Under the pieces are notes generated by a model. That model saw only the letters and a list, made by a program, of their open reading frames with translations. It had not been told where the DNA came from and did no database searches. This document shows positions 17,762 to 24,950 of a DNA stretch of 64,000 nt, one piece after another (within the stretch, counting starts at the first letter, position 1; the number at the start of each line of letters is the position of its first letter). The position numbers and the translations under genes are program-made. The stretch is from assembly GCF_029891575.1 (NCBI RefSeq), contig NZ_JARZHF010000011.1, positions 1-64,000 on the forward strand. The letters are read 5' to 3'. Source of the DNA: Salipaludibacillus daqingensis (GTDB lineage Bacteria > Bacillota > Bacilli > Bacillales > Salisediminibacteriaceae).

Positions 17762-19024
17762 TTACATTTTCGTTCGCTTCACATCTCTTATTTTTAGTTT
17801 ACTTTTTGGTATCGCTGGTATTTCTGTCATGCTATATGAGAAATCTTGCTCAGGAACGGAATAGCTCATGTGGTTTACGAGATAATCGAGACTATCTTTC
17901 AGAATATCAATCGTTATCCATTCGCCGGCACAGCGGTGTCCGATATCAAACTCGCCACCACCTTGTGGTATGAAATCAAAAGGACTACCATCCCATGCAG
18001 CAAAGCGTTCCGGTTCAAAATCGTTAGGGTTTTCCCAGTCATCCGGGTGGTGATTTGTTCCATACAAATCAAGCAAAGTAAGCGTGTCTTTTTCAAATTC
18101 ATAGCCACTCCATGTGAACGTTTTTCTTACTTTTGCCGCCGTGAATGGGAAGAACGGATAAAAACGCCGTACCTCCTGACTAAACCATTGAAGTCGGTTA
18201 TCATCACCTGTTTTCAATTCTTTAGCCTTCTCTGGATATTGGTGTACGGCTAACGCCGTAAATGCTATATAGACGGAAATAGCAACAATTGGACGTAGTA
18301 AATTTAACAATTCAACAGCTACTACATGTTCATCCAATAATTTTTCTTCATGATCTTTATGCCATGAAAAAGCATATAAAGCCCTGTTTGTATCAACGAT
18401 CCGCTTCTCATCACGAACTTCTTTTACCAATTCTTTCATCCAGTCTTCGGCTTTCGAACGAGCGCGCCAACCTTTAAAATGGCTTAGACTTACATCTGCA
18501 GGTGTTTCAAACATCGTACTTAGTTGCTCCGCTCGGTGAGCCACTTCATCCTCTTTTAATGGTATACCAGTCCACTCGCAAGCAACCTTCGTTAATATCT
18601 TTTTCACTTCTTCATATAAAACGATCTCTTCTTCGGTTTCCCAATTTGTTGCAGCTTCTGCCCAGTATTTTTTCGTTAACGCACGAATTTCTGCTAAATC
18701 ATCTCTAGACATTAAAGACATAAACATGGCTTTTCGATGTCGGTGTGCTTCCCCATCTAATGCTTGCACACCGCCTTCACCGAACAATGTTTTTTGAACA
18801 GGTTTTGGAGCCGCTCCTTCTCTTTTAAACTTTTCATTATCGTAAAACACTTTTGCCGCTTCACTACCGGATAAACAAATCGCCTTTTCTCCTAGTAGCC
18901 TTGTTTCAAAGACATTCGATTCCATCGTGTCACGTCGATTGATAATGAACTCATAACCTTCCTTTAATAGCTTAAAACTATGATCGAGACCTTCCTCTTT
19001 AGGCATTTTTTTATACATACTCAT
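17762..19024 (-). CDS. cypC: CYP152-family fatty-acid peroxygenase (cytochrome P450)
   Basis: About 420 residues. P450 landmarks are the ExxR helix as EVRRFYPFFP, the PERF-type ERFAAWDG, and the heme-ligand loop GHRCAGEW with its Cys. The I-helix reads LLRPIVAISVYIAF, with the Arg-Pro pair that replaces the acid-alcohol pair in CYP152 enzymes and binds the fatty-acid carboxylate. CYP152 members (B. subtilis CypC/YbdT) use H2O2 directly to hydroxylate or decarboxylate fatty acids and need no reductase; none is present nearby. ATG 19024 is 6 nt after GGAGG; ATGs at 19027 and 19018 are alternatives. Confidence 0.93.
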   Translation of the reverse strand: MSMYKKMPKEEGLDHSFKLLKEGYEFIINRRDTMESNVFETRLLGEKAICLSGSEAAKVFYDNEKFKREGAAPKPVQKTLFGEGGVQALDGEAHRHRKAMFMSLMSRDDLAEIRALTKKYWAEAATNWETEEEIVLYEEVKKILTKVACEWTGIPLKEDEVAHRAEQLSTMFETPADVSLSHFKGWRARSKAEDWMKELVKEVRDEKRIVDTNRALYAFSWHKDHEEKLLDEHVVAVELLNLLRPIVAISVYIAFTALAVHQYPEKAKELKTGDDNRLQWFSQEVRRFYPFFPFTAAKVRKTFTWSGYEFEKDTLTLLDLYGTNHHPDDWENPNDFEPERFAAWDGSPFDFIPQGGGEFDIGHRCAGEWITIDILKDSLDYLVNHMSYSVPEQDFSYSMTEIPAIPKSKLKIRDVKRTKM

Positions 19025-19125
19025 CATAACCCTCCATCGTTTCATTAGTAACGTTTATCACTACTAAGTATTCCTCTCAAAAAACAACTATTAAACCACT
19101 TTTTAGTAATAATGGATGGAGAGTA

Positions 19126-19162
19126 GTGGTGGGTGGTGAATGGGGACGGTTCTCATGCGGCA
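19126..19162. repeat. Dispersed repeat, single end
   Basis: GTGGTGGGTGGTGAAT tandem tail, then GGGGACGGTTCTCATGCGGCA. It faces the inverse copy at 19576-19657 across the zinc-finger gene. Confidence 0.75.
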
Positions 19163-19375
19163 ATTACCTTAAGATGCAGCATGACGCCCGCGTTTCACGA
19201 AAATTTTTAATATCACTATTCAAAAGATTCCTATCATCATACAAGCCATTTATGCTTCATATAATAGAATAACTAGGATAGAAACAAATTTTCATGAAAC
19301 TTCTATCATGTTAAATCTCACGAACGTGTTTTATGAAAGGCACCTAGAAAAAGATAATGAGAGGAGGAATGCAAT

Positions 19376-19516
19376 ATACAGTGCCAATTTTGTATGAAGT
19401 TTGCATCTGCACTTTGTGGAAATTGCGGACGACCAGTGTGTTCATCTTGTTATATCAAAGATAATGAAAGAGTCTACTGTAATCAACAGTGCGCCAAAAA
19501 GCATAGATCCACTTAA
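19376..19516 (+). CDS. 46-residue zinc-finger protein, apparent ATA start
   Basis: The frame reads IQCQFCMKFASALCGNC... and ends at TAA 19514-19516. It carries four Cys pairs (CxxC at 3/6, 14/17 and 22/25, then CxxxC at 35/39), as in small treble-clef or B-box-like zinc-binding proteins that bind two zinc ions. The frame has no ATG, GTG or TTG at the right place: an excellent ribosome site GAGGAGG (19361-19367) is followed after 8 nt by ATA CAG TGC, where relatives would be expected to have M-x-C. The ATG at 19369 is out of frame and overlaps the site. Either AUA is used, or the gene is silenced by an ATG-to-ATA change. Confidence 0.6.
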   Translation: MQCQFCMKFASALCGNCGRPVCSSCYIKDNERVYCNQQCAKKHRST

Positions 19517-19575
19517 AAGGCGAAACTTTCTCGTGCCAAATCTCTTCACTTAGGAAGAGGGCACCTTGAATTAAC

Positions 19576-19657
19576 TGGGACAGATCTTCTGCGGCAAACC
19601 GTAAAATGCCGCATGAGAACCGTCCCCGTGTTTCACCCGTGTTTCACCCGCGTTTCA
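19576..19657. repeat. Dispersed repeat with triple tail
   Basis: A degenerate left end (GGGACAGATCTTCTGCGGCA), then TGCCGCATGAG plus AACCGTCCCC, then GTGTTTCACCC repeated three times (last copy GCGTTTCAC). It abuts the stop of the gene at 19655. Confidence 0.75.
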
Positions 19658-20347
19658 CTCCTGATCTAGTTTTTTAACGATTTCTTTAGCGAAGTGACCT
19701 ATTTGCCCTTTGGAATAGGCACGAATGACTTCTGGCATAATCGATCGTAAAGTTTGATCTTCAAACAAATCAGAAAATCCTTGTTCGATCATTTTTTGTT
19801 CCATTTCTCTCGCAGCTTTGATGGCATGGTAGGTAGCTAATTTGTTGACTTCTTCTACAACAGACTCCTCTTCTGCCATCACCTGCCCAAGATAAGAGAA
19901 TCGTGAATAGACTTCACGGTAAGCTGGATTTTTCAAAACACCCTCGTCAGTTATGAAAAGGCCTTCTCCATATTTTTTTAAACTCTCAGAGTGACCGACA
20001 AACTTCATTCCTACCCATGTTCGTTCTGGAAATTCTAATTGCAACGTTTCCGTTGGCATCGCTGTAGCCACATTAATCAGGGTCGTATTTTGTAACGTGA
20101 GGCCATTTGCTTCATAGTCCGTTATAAAAGGAATTATTTGATTGGCAGGCAGTGCCATAATCAAATAATCCAAAGAAGCTAACTCTTCTTTATGTAATGA
20201 CTTCGTGTGACGATAGGTTTCCGTTATCCCTTCTGCTTTTTGTAAATCCGGATGATAAACTCCCGTTTCCAACTGATAGTGATCAAATTGAGTAAGGATC
20301 GCATTTCCTAATTTCCCAATACCAACAATCCCCCATTTTTGCCTCAT
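19655..20347 (-). CDS. NAD(P)-binding protein, ProC-like
   Basis: 230 residues. The N-terminal Rossmann motif GIVGIGKLGNAIL resembles pyrroline-5-carboxylate reductase (F420/ProC-like N domain), followed by DYLIMALPANQI. The C-terminal half (from about 120) is helical but lacks the clear ProC dimerisation signature, and the protein is shorter than the usual ~270 residues, so it is probably a divergent paralogue and not the housekeeping ProC. ATG 20347 is 9 nt after AGGAGG; GTG 20350 is an alternative. The stop lies inside a dispersed-repeat tail. Confidence 0.75.
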   Translation of the reverse strand: MRQKWGIVGIGKLGNAILTQFDHYQLETGVYHPDLQKAEGITETYRHTKSLHKEELASLDYLIMALPANQIIPFITDYEANGLTLQNTTLINVATAMPTETLQLEFPERTWVGMKFVGHSESLKKYGEGLFITDEGVLKNPAYREVYSRFSYLGQVMAEEESVVEEVNKLATYHAIKAAREMEQKMIEQGFSDLFEDQTLRSIMPEVIRAYSKGQIGHFAKEIVKKLDQE

Positions 20348-20433
20348 CACCCATCACCTCCTTTCTAAAAAAATCAGTCACCTTTCTAACCTTAACATTT
20401 GACAACGTCATTCTTAGCATTAGAACCAACTCC

Positions 20434-20832
20434 CTATTTTTCATCGGTTAAATCGGTATAAAACAAATGAGAGGTGCACTTACAATCGGACGAGCCAAAT
20501 CCTTTCACAGGGATCCGCCCGTTATATTCTTTCATTAGTCTATGAAAAAGATGGCATTCTCCCTCATCACCTGGATACGTTTGAATCTCAACAATGTCAA
20601 CAAAAGGTCGCAGGTAATCAAAATGCCAGCGAAATTTTTTATCTTGTTTGATATGCCTTTCTATTCTAGATTGTATATTTCTTTTTGCACTACCAACATA
20701 AACATAAACCCCATTTTGAAACGAAAAAGACCCTAACTTTCCTATAGTGACATCGTTTGTATCCAAAGTCATGATCGCCTTTATTGCATAAAGTGTATCA
20801 TTTCCCCCATTTTTTATATGTTTAATCAACAC
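20434..20832 (-). CDS. GIY-YIG-like (DUF123) protein
   Basis: About 132 residues. The central GSFSFQNGVYVYVGSA matches the GIY-YIG type motif, followed by RNIQSRIERHI with the expected Arg, and a C-terminal CxC (DCKCTSHLFY). This is the stand-alone DUF123 group, thought to be nucleases; function in Bacillaceae is unclear. GTG 20832 is 6 nt after GGGGAGG; the longer frame to 20847 starts inside the ribosome site. It runs on the same strand as the ProC-like gene, 86 bp upstream of it. Confidence 0.8.
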   Translation of the reverse strand: MLIKHIKNGGNDTLYAIKAIMTLDTNDVTIGKLGSFSFQNGVYVYVGSAKRNIQSRIERHIKQDKKFRWHFDYLRPFVDIVEIQTYPGDEGECHLFHRLMKEYNGRIPVKGFGSSDCKCTSHLFYTDLTDEK

Positions 20833-21065
20833 TTCAAACCTCCCCACTTTCGTAAAAATTCTGTCTCCCCTATTTTACATGAATACGAAATGACACAAAC
20901 AATAGAAAATTATTTTTCCGAATCTACTATCTATTTTTGGAATAAAGTTGCATTTTAATGATAGAGATGTTCTACCACAAAAGGTATAATAAGAAAAACG
21001 CAGCAACGTTCTCGCAGCGTTCGTGTTATAAAACAAGTAGATTATCAGTGAAAGGTGGGAGCTCG

Positions 21066-21428
21066 ATGATTTCATTCTTAATTACGTTTCAACGAATGGT
21101 CCGTGCAATCATACGCGGATTAAAGGAACCTGAATTTCAAGTTCTTTTAACATTGACATTCTTCACATTACTATCTGGAACTATATTTTACAGTACTGTG
21201 GAAAATTTAAGAGTACTAGACGCCCTTTACTTCAGTGTAACTACTCTCTCCACTGTTGGGTATGGTGATTTTTCTCCTCAAACTGATTTTGGGAAAGTGT
21301 TTACAATCATATATATCTTTGTAGGCGTAGGAATGATCGTAGCTTTCGTGTCTAAAATCTTCGAATACGTTCAACTAAATAAAGTCGAATCAAAAAATAA
21401 AATGAAAACAAGACAAAAGGATAGGTGA
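21066..21428 (+). CDS. Two-helix potassium channel protein
   Basis: 120 residues. Two transmembrane helices (about 20-40 and 75-100) flank a pore loop with the K+ selectivity filter TTLSTVGYGDFSP. There is no RCK/TrkA-N regulatory domain and the charged tail is short (KNKMKTRQKDR), so this is a minimal Ion_trans_2 subunit that would act as a tetramer in the membrane. ATG 21066 follows GGTGGGAG. The open frame before it (from 20958) has no ribosome site. Confidence 0.9.
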   Translation: MISFLITFQRMVRAIIRGLKEPEFQVLLTLTFFTLLSGTIFYSTVENLRVLDALYFSVTTLSTVGYGDFSPQTDFGKVFTIIYIFVGVGMIVAFVSKIFEYVQLNKVESKNKMKTRQKDR

Positions 21429-21684
21429 AAAAGATTCGAGCCCTTCATACCACTTAACCTAATCAGATTACCATCTTCCCTTAAATTCGATGCATACAGA
21501 GGTGGTGTTTTAGGCACCACTCTCTTTCGTAAAACACCAGCTAACAGATTATAATAAAGAAAGTGTTCCACAATGGACTTATACCATTATACCTATGATT
21601 TTTTGTTGAATTCCGATAACTAAACGATTATTTTACTGTTTAGATAAATATCCAGCGGATTTTTGTGCACTCTTATGACCACTA

Positions 21685-21719
21685 ATGCCTTACGAGAACC
21701 GTCCCCATTCAACACCCCA
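21685..21719. repeat. Dispersed repeat, single end
   Basis: TGCCTTACGAGAACCGTCCCC followed by ATTCAACACCCC. Confidence 0.7.
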
Positions 21720-21773
21720 CAAATTACCAATAGTATTTTGAGGCAAAATGTTTGACTTTTTTGAAAAAATAAC

Positions 21774-21802
21774 TTTACTTTTCTTTCGACTTCGTATATG
21801 AT
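21774..21802 (+). promoter_or_regulatory. Sigma-A-type promoter
   Basis: TTTACT (21774-21779), 17 bp, TATGAT (21797-21802), about 43 bp before the decayed ORF at 21845. Confidence 0.6.
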
Positions 21803-21844
21803 AATTTTGAAAGAAAAATTTAACAGAAAGCGAGGTCGAATGAA

Positions 21845-22052
21845 ATGAAAAAAGGAAAAGTTTTACATAAGCCAATTGAATATATTTTTATGATCGACCT
21901 CAGCAGAAATAGTTGAATTTTTATATGCTAAATGATGAGTAATTCTGTATATACTGCCACTGGTCGGTCATTGGACTGATTTGTGGTTTTTTTATTGCGA
22001 TCTTTTAGGTATACTTATCGCCTATTTATACAGGGATAAAGTATCTTTTTAA
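21845..22052 (+). pseudogene. Decayed small membrane-protein gene
   Basis: ATG 21845, behind GCGAGG, reads MKKGKVLHKPIEYIFMIDL... for 23 codons and stops. After a +1 shift the frame reads TSAEIVEFLYAK, two consecutive TGA codons, then a hydrophobic stretch LYILPLVGHWTDLWFFYCD...YRDKVSF ending at 22052. A sigma-A promoter lies upstream and a perfect terminator begins immediately downstream, so a transcript of about 270 nt is expected. I read this as a gene of about 65-70 codons with at least two lesions; the C-terminal part faintly recalls VanZ-like proteins. Alternatively the short RNA itself matters. Confidence 0.5.
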
Positions 22053-22083
22053 AAGCCACAGGAGCGTCCTGTGGCTTTTTTGT
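22051..22083 (+). terminator. Strong Rho-independent terminator
   Basis: AAAAGCCACAGGA, loop GCG, TCCTGTGGCTTTTTT: a 13-bp perfect stem with T-run. Confidence 0.92.
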
Positions 22084-22254
22084 TGCGATTAAAAGGGTGG
22101 CTTCTTATCCTTTTGGCTTTATGAAATCCTGTTGATTCTGTTGATTAATCACACTCGCTTTCTGCGGGAATCTCATAGATTTTTTTAAGATCAACATCGA
22201 ACGAAAACAGAGCCATCCTTTTATATAAATATGACATTATAAGGAGGTGATAGT

Positions 22255-22401
22255 ATGACTGTCCCATTTTTCACTTATACGATTACGATTGAAAAACAGA
22301 AAAGAGGTAAGAGAACAAAAGCAAAAGATCCTAGATACGAAGAACAGACACCAGATCAAGAATGGTTTATGGAAAAAATGACGTATCTATCAAAATTCTA
22401 A
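22255..22401 (+). CDS. yrzI: YrzI-family small protein (1)
   Basis: 48 residues, beginning MTVPFFTYTITIEKQKRGKR. The pattern of a short hydrophobic N-terminus followed by TITI-x-K and a very basic stretch is that of the YrzI family ('Bacillus tandem small' proteins, often found in tandem copies). ATG 22255 follows AAGGAGGTGATAGT. It is first in a five-ORF operon ending at the terminator 22913-22957. In B. subtilis, from memory, the yrzI operon encodes toxic peptides and is degraded by the ribosome-associated endonuclease Rae1. Confidence 0.8.
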   Translation: MTVPFFTYTITIEKQKRGKRTKAKDPRYEEQTPDQEWFMEKMTYLSKF

Positions 22402-22428
22402 GAAGTCCATTAATAAAGGAGGTTTATG

Positions 22429-22473
22429 ATGTTAAACGTTAGTTACTTAGAAGAGCAAGTTGATTCGGATTAA
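22429..22473 (+). CDS. 14-codon mini-ORF in the yrzI operon
   Basis: ATG ATG followed by LNVSYLEEQVDSD and TAA, with a strong ribosome site AAAGGAGG at the right distance. It lies 27 bp after the first yrzI copy and 30 bp before the second. The peptide is acidic, opposite in charge to the YrzI peptides. The position matches the very short peptides described in the B. subtilis yrzI operon. Translation is inferred from the ribosome site only. Confidence 0.6.
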   Translation: MLNVSYLEEQVDSD

Positions 22474-22503
22474 CAGAGCCCCTTAAGGAAGGGAGGTAAT
22501 CAT

Positions 22504-22638
22504 ATGAGATTTAATGTAAACCAATTCGCTATTGTTATTATAAAACAATCAAAAGAAGAAAAATTTAAACGCGAAAGACGACAACAAGAGATTAAACGGC
22601 GTATGGATAAGCTAAAGTTAGAGCATTTCCACTATTAA
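22504..22638 (+). CDS. yrzI: YrzI-family small protein (2)
   Basis: 44 residues: MRFNVNQFAIVIIKQSKEEK, then a run of Arg/Lys (FKRERRQQEIKRRMDKLK). Same layout as copies 1 and 3, with FAIVIIKQ in the place of FTYTITIEKQ. Ribosome site GGGAGG, 7 nt before ATG 22504. Strongly basic and probably amphipathic; a membrane or RNA contact is possible. Confidence 0.8.
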   Translation: MRFNVNQFAIVIIKQSKEEKFKRERRQQEIKRRMDKLKLEHFHY

Positions 22639-22676
22639 AAAACGGATTAAAAAAATGATAGAAAGGATGATAAATG

Positions 22677-22733
22677 ATGATCAATACAATTAAATTTATG
22701 GAATGGTTAAATACGGAGAGAGATAGCGCTTAG
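22677..22733 (+). CDS. 18-codon mini-ORF in the yrzI operon
   Basis: MINTIKFMEWLNTERDSA, preceded by an additional in-frame ATG (22674) and by the site GAAAGGATGATAA. Like the 14-codon ORF it starts ATGATG and sits between two yrzI copies. Its length is close to the 17-codon S1025 ORF that I recall as the Rae1 cleavage target in B. subtilis. Confidence 0.55.
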   Translation: MINTIKFMEWLNTERDSA

Positions 22734-22772
22734 CGAAAATATTGGAACATAGCAAGGAAGGAGAAATCTTAA

Positions 22773-22907
22773 TTGAAACTAAATATGATATTTTTTACAG
22801 TAATTATTAAAAAACGTCCTACAAAAGAACGTATGCACGAAGAATTGCGTAACCAGAAAATCCAACGACAATTAGATGATGTCAAAACAAATTATATGCG
22901 TTACTAA
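22773..22907 (+). CDS. yrzI: YrzI-family small protein (3)
   Basis: 44 residues: MKLNMIFFTVIIKKRPTKER, then a basic and polar helix ending NYMRY. It starts at TTG 22773, 9 nt after GGAAGGAG. Same family layout as copies 1 and 2 (FFTVIIKKR). The operon terminator begins 6 bp after the stop. Confidence 0.8.
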   Translation: MKLNMIFFTVIIKKRPTKERMHEELRNQKIQRQLDDVKTNYMRY

Positions 22908-22912
22908 AAGTG

Positions 22913-22957
22913 AAAACACTGGATCAGGAAATTCTCATGATCCAGTGTTTTTCTTTT
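22913..22957 (+). terminator. Terminator of the yrzI operon
   Basis: AAAACACTGGATCA pairs with TGATCCAGTGTTTT, followed by TTTCTTTT. Confidence 0.92.
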
Positions 22958-22961
22958 GTTG

Positions 22962-23143
22962 GTGCGTGAGAATCTGATTATGTGCGTGAGAACAGATTTT
23001 TATGGTGACAAAGTACCTATCTTCGGAGAAACAGGACTTCTATGGAGAAAACTTGTCTGTCTATCGTGAAAAAGAGGGCCGCTATGGATAAAAATTGGAC
23101 CTCTAGGGTGGAAAAACACTGTTCTATGGTGAAATTAGAATCA
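22962..23143. repeat. Degenerate tandem array, period about 21 bp
   Basis: Units beginning CTATGG/CTATCG/CTAGGG start at exactly 23040, 23061, 23082, 23103 and 23124, each followed by TGAAAA-like sequence. Earlier units at 23021, 23000, 22982 and 22962 are spaced 18-21 bp. Stops occur in the frames, so it is not coding despite the multiple-of-three period. Confidence 0.75.
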
Positions 23144-23228
23144 TTATTACTAAATCAGCCTCACGATTCGATCAAATATCCCTAAATTGCCACACGAAAA
23201 AAACGAAATCACTGTGCAATGGTCAAAA

Positions 23229-23340
23229 AACCCGTTCAATACGAAATTTTGATGCATGAGAACCGTCCCCATTCGGCACTCGGCTCAGCATTGATGCATG
23301 AGAACCGTCCCCATTCGCCCCCGTTCGGCATCCCACCCGG
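23229..23340. repeat. Double dispersed repeat, left flank of tetR/ABC cassette
   Basis: AAACCCGTTC...AAATTTTGATGCATGAG, AACCGTCCCC, then a second GATGCATGAG copy about 44 bp on. Nearly the same roughly 95-bp sequence recurs in the same orientation at 25941-26046. Confidence 0.8.
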
Positions 23341-23344
23341 TACC

Positions 23345-23905
23345 TTACATTAATTTCTTCATAACACCGTCATTGGAGATTTCTGTTATTAACTCTATTA
23401 ATTTTTCAATAGATGGAGCATTTTCCTGGCTAAACCAATAGCTTAGAATGCCTATCATCGCTGACAGAGCATATTCCAATGTAAAGTCTAATTCAACGTC
23501 GTCTTTTGCTCCCTGTGCAACAAGCGTTTCTTTTATCATCGGCTTCATGCACGCTTTCATTTTGCCTTGAAAGGCTGGATCTCCGTGATCTCCTAGAAGT
23601 ACCATAAGATACTTGCTGTGCTGTGAATAAAGACTGATAAGAACTTCAAACGGGAATGGATCGTCTGATGAAGATAGCTGCTGCATAGGCAACTCTTGTA
23701 GCTGTGAAATTAATTCGTTTTCCAATTGCTCTAACACATCATAGACATCGGTAAAGTACTCGTAAAATGTAGACCGATTATATCCCGCTCTCATAGTAAT
23801 TTCCTTAATTGTGATTTTATCTATTCGCTTAGTGCAATATAGTTCCCAGAAGGCATCCATTAAATTTTGTTTTGTTTGTACAGTCATTTTTGAATTTTTT
23901 TTCAT
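23345..23905 (-). CDS. TetR/AcrR-family regulator
   Basis: 186 residues. The N-terminal helix-turn-helix reads TIKEITMRAGYNRSTFYEYFTD (about residues 25-46), standard for TetR; the C-terminal ~130 residues are the ligand-binding helical part. ATG 23905 is 7 nt after AGGAGG; the frame upstream to 23941 overlaps an operator half-site. It is divergent from the ABC transporter genes and almost certainly represses them and itself through the half-sites in the 140-bp gap. The ligand is unknown, probably a drug or membrane-active compound exported by the transporter. Confidence 0.9.
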   Translation of the reverse strand: MKKNSKMTVQTKQNLMDAFWELYCTKRIDKITIKEITMRAGYNRSTFYEYFTDVYDVLEQLENELISQLQELPMQQLSSSDDPFPFEVLISLYSQHSKYLMVLLGDHGDPAFQGKMKACMKPMIKETLVAQGAKDDVELDFTLEYALSAMIGILSYWFSQENAPSIEKLIELITEISNDGVMKKLM

Positions 23906-23930
23906 GTTTTCTCCTCCTACTGGATGTCTA

Positions 23931-24015
23931 TTATCCGACATTTGAAGTAATATTGTCGGTTGATAAAGGCGTTAGTCCGTCATACACTTATATCATACGA
24001 CATGTTGTCGGATAA
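23931..24015. promoter_or_regulatory. TetR operators and divergent promoter
   Basis: Four half-sites with the core CGACA/TGTCG: TTATCCGACA (23931-23940), TGTCGGTTGATAA (23954-23966), ATACGACA (23995-24002) and TGTCGGATAA (24006-24015); the first and last are exact complements. A sigma-A promoter toward the ABC genes, TTGATA (23960-23965), 17 bp, TACACT (23983-23988), lies between the two palindromes. Confidence 0.75.
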
Positions 24016-24044
24016 ATAAAGAAGGACTGGTGGGGTGATTTTAA

Positions 24045-24950
24045 ATGACAGCAATAAAAATTCAACATCTTACAAAGGATTACGGAAACAATAAGGGTAT
24101 TTTTGATATTTCATTTCAAATTGAAGAAGGTGAGGTATTTGGCTTTGTAGGTCCTAACGGTGCGGGGAAAACAACGACAATCCGCCATTTAATGGGATTT
24201 ATTAAATCACAAAGTGGAAAGTCTACTATTTTAAATTTAGATTCATGGAATCAATCGAAAGAGATTCAAAAGCATCTTGGTTATTTACCTGCAGAGATTG
24301 CTTTTCCAGCAAACATGACTGGTACACAAATCATTCAGCATGTTGCTAACATGAGGGGTGTCCGTGATATGACGATTGCCCAACAATTAATAGAGATGTT
24401 CGACTTAGATCCATCAGCACTTATTAAGCGTATGTCCAAAGGGATGAAACAAAAGGTTGGGATTGTTTGTGCGTTTATGCATGATCCACAAATTCTCATT
24501 CTTGACGAACCGACAACAGGCCTTGATCCGCTTATGCAATCGGTATTTGTAAAGCTTATTCACCAAGAAAAACAAAAGGGAAAAAGTATCCTTATGTCTT
24601 CTCACCTATTTGAAGAAATTGAAGGGACATGCGATCGTATCGCCATGATAAAGCAAGGGAGATTAATCTCTGTCATGAACTCTCAAGACTTTAAGCATTT
24701 TGATAAAACCACATATAAGATAACGTTTGGAGACCTTCAGAACTTTCATGCAATTCAGAAGGAAGGGTTTACTTTTAGGGATATTCATGAGGAAGATTTA
24801 TCGATCATGTTAGACATAGAAGATCTTCAAATCAACGAGCTCATTGATGCTCTGTCGAAAAGAGATGTGACATCCATTCGTGAAATAAAGTACTCACTAG
24901 AAGAATATTTTATGAATTTTTATAAAGAAGGGAATCATGACCATGTTTAA
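24045..24950 (+). CDS. ABC transporter ATP-binding protein
   Basis: 301 residues. Walker A is GPNGAGKTTT near 37-46, the signature is MSKGMKQK near 130, Walker B is ILILDEPTTGLDP near 150-165, and the H-loop is SSHLFEE. The C-terminal ~80 residues form the extension seen in CcmA/BcrA-type ATPases. It energises the permease encoded by the next gene, which overlaps it by 14 bp. ATG 24045 follows GGTGGGGTGA. Expression is probably controlled by the divergent TetR. Confidence 0.93.
   Translation: MTAIKIQHLTKDYGNNKGIFDISFQIEEGEVFGFVGPNGAGKTTTIRHLMGFIKSQSGKSTILNLDSWNQSKEIQKHLGYLPAEIAFPANMTGTQIIQHVANMRGVRDMTIAQQLIEMFDLDPSALIKRMSKGMKQKVGIVCAFMHDPQILILDEPTTGLDPLMQSVFVKLIHQEKQKGKSILMSSHLFEEIEGTCDRIAMIKQGRLISVMNSQDFKHFDKTTYKITFGDLQNFHAIQKEGFTFRDIHEEDLSIMLDIEDLQINELIDALSKRDVTSIREIKYSLEEYFMNFYKEGNHDHV

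Larger units (their letters stand above)
21429..21844. other. Intergenic region with promoter and repeat
   Basis: Contains a short hairpin GTGGTG/CACCAC (21502-21520) that may end the channel gene, a dispersed-repeat end at 21685-21719, and the promoter at 21774-21802. Confidence 0.4.

Noticed and set aside
19627-19657. CRISPR-like short repeats
   Set aside because: Tandem GTGTTTCACCC units have no spacers; they are the tail of a dispersed repeat. No other CRISPR-like array was seen.
23000-23143. Protein made of 7-residue repeats from the 21-bp array
   Set aside because: In-frame stops and no start or ribosome site.
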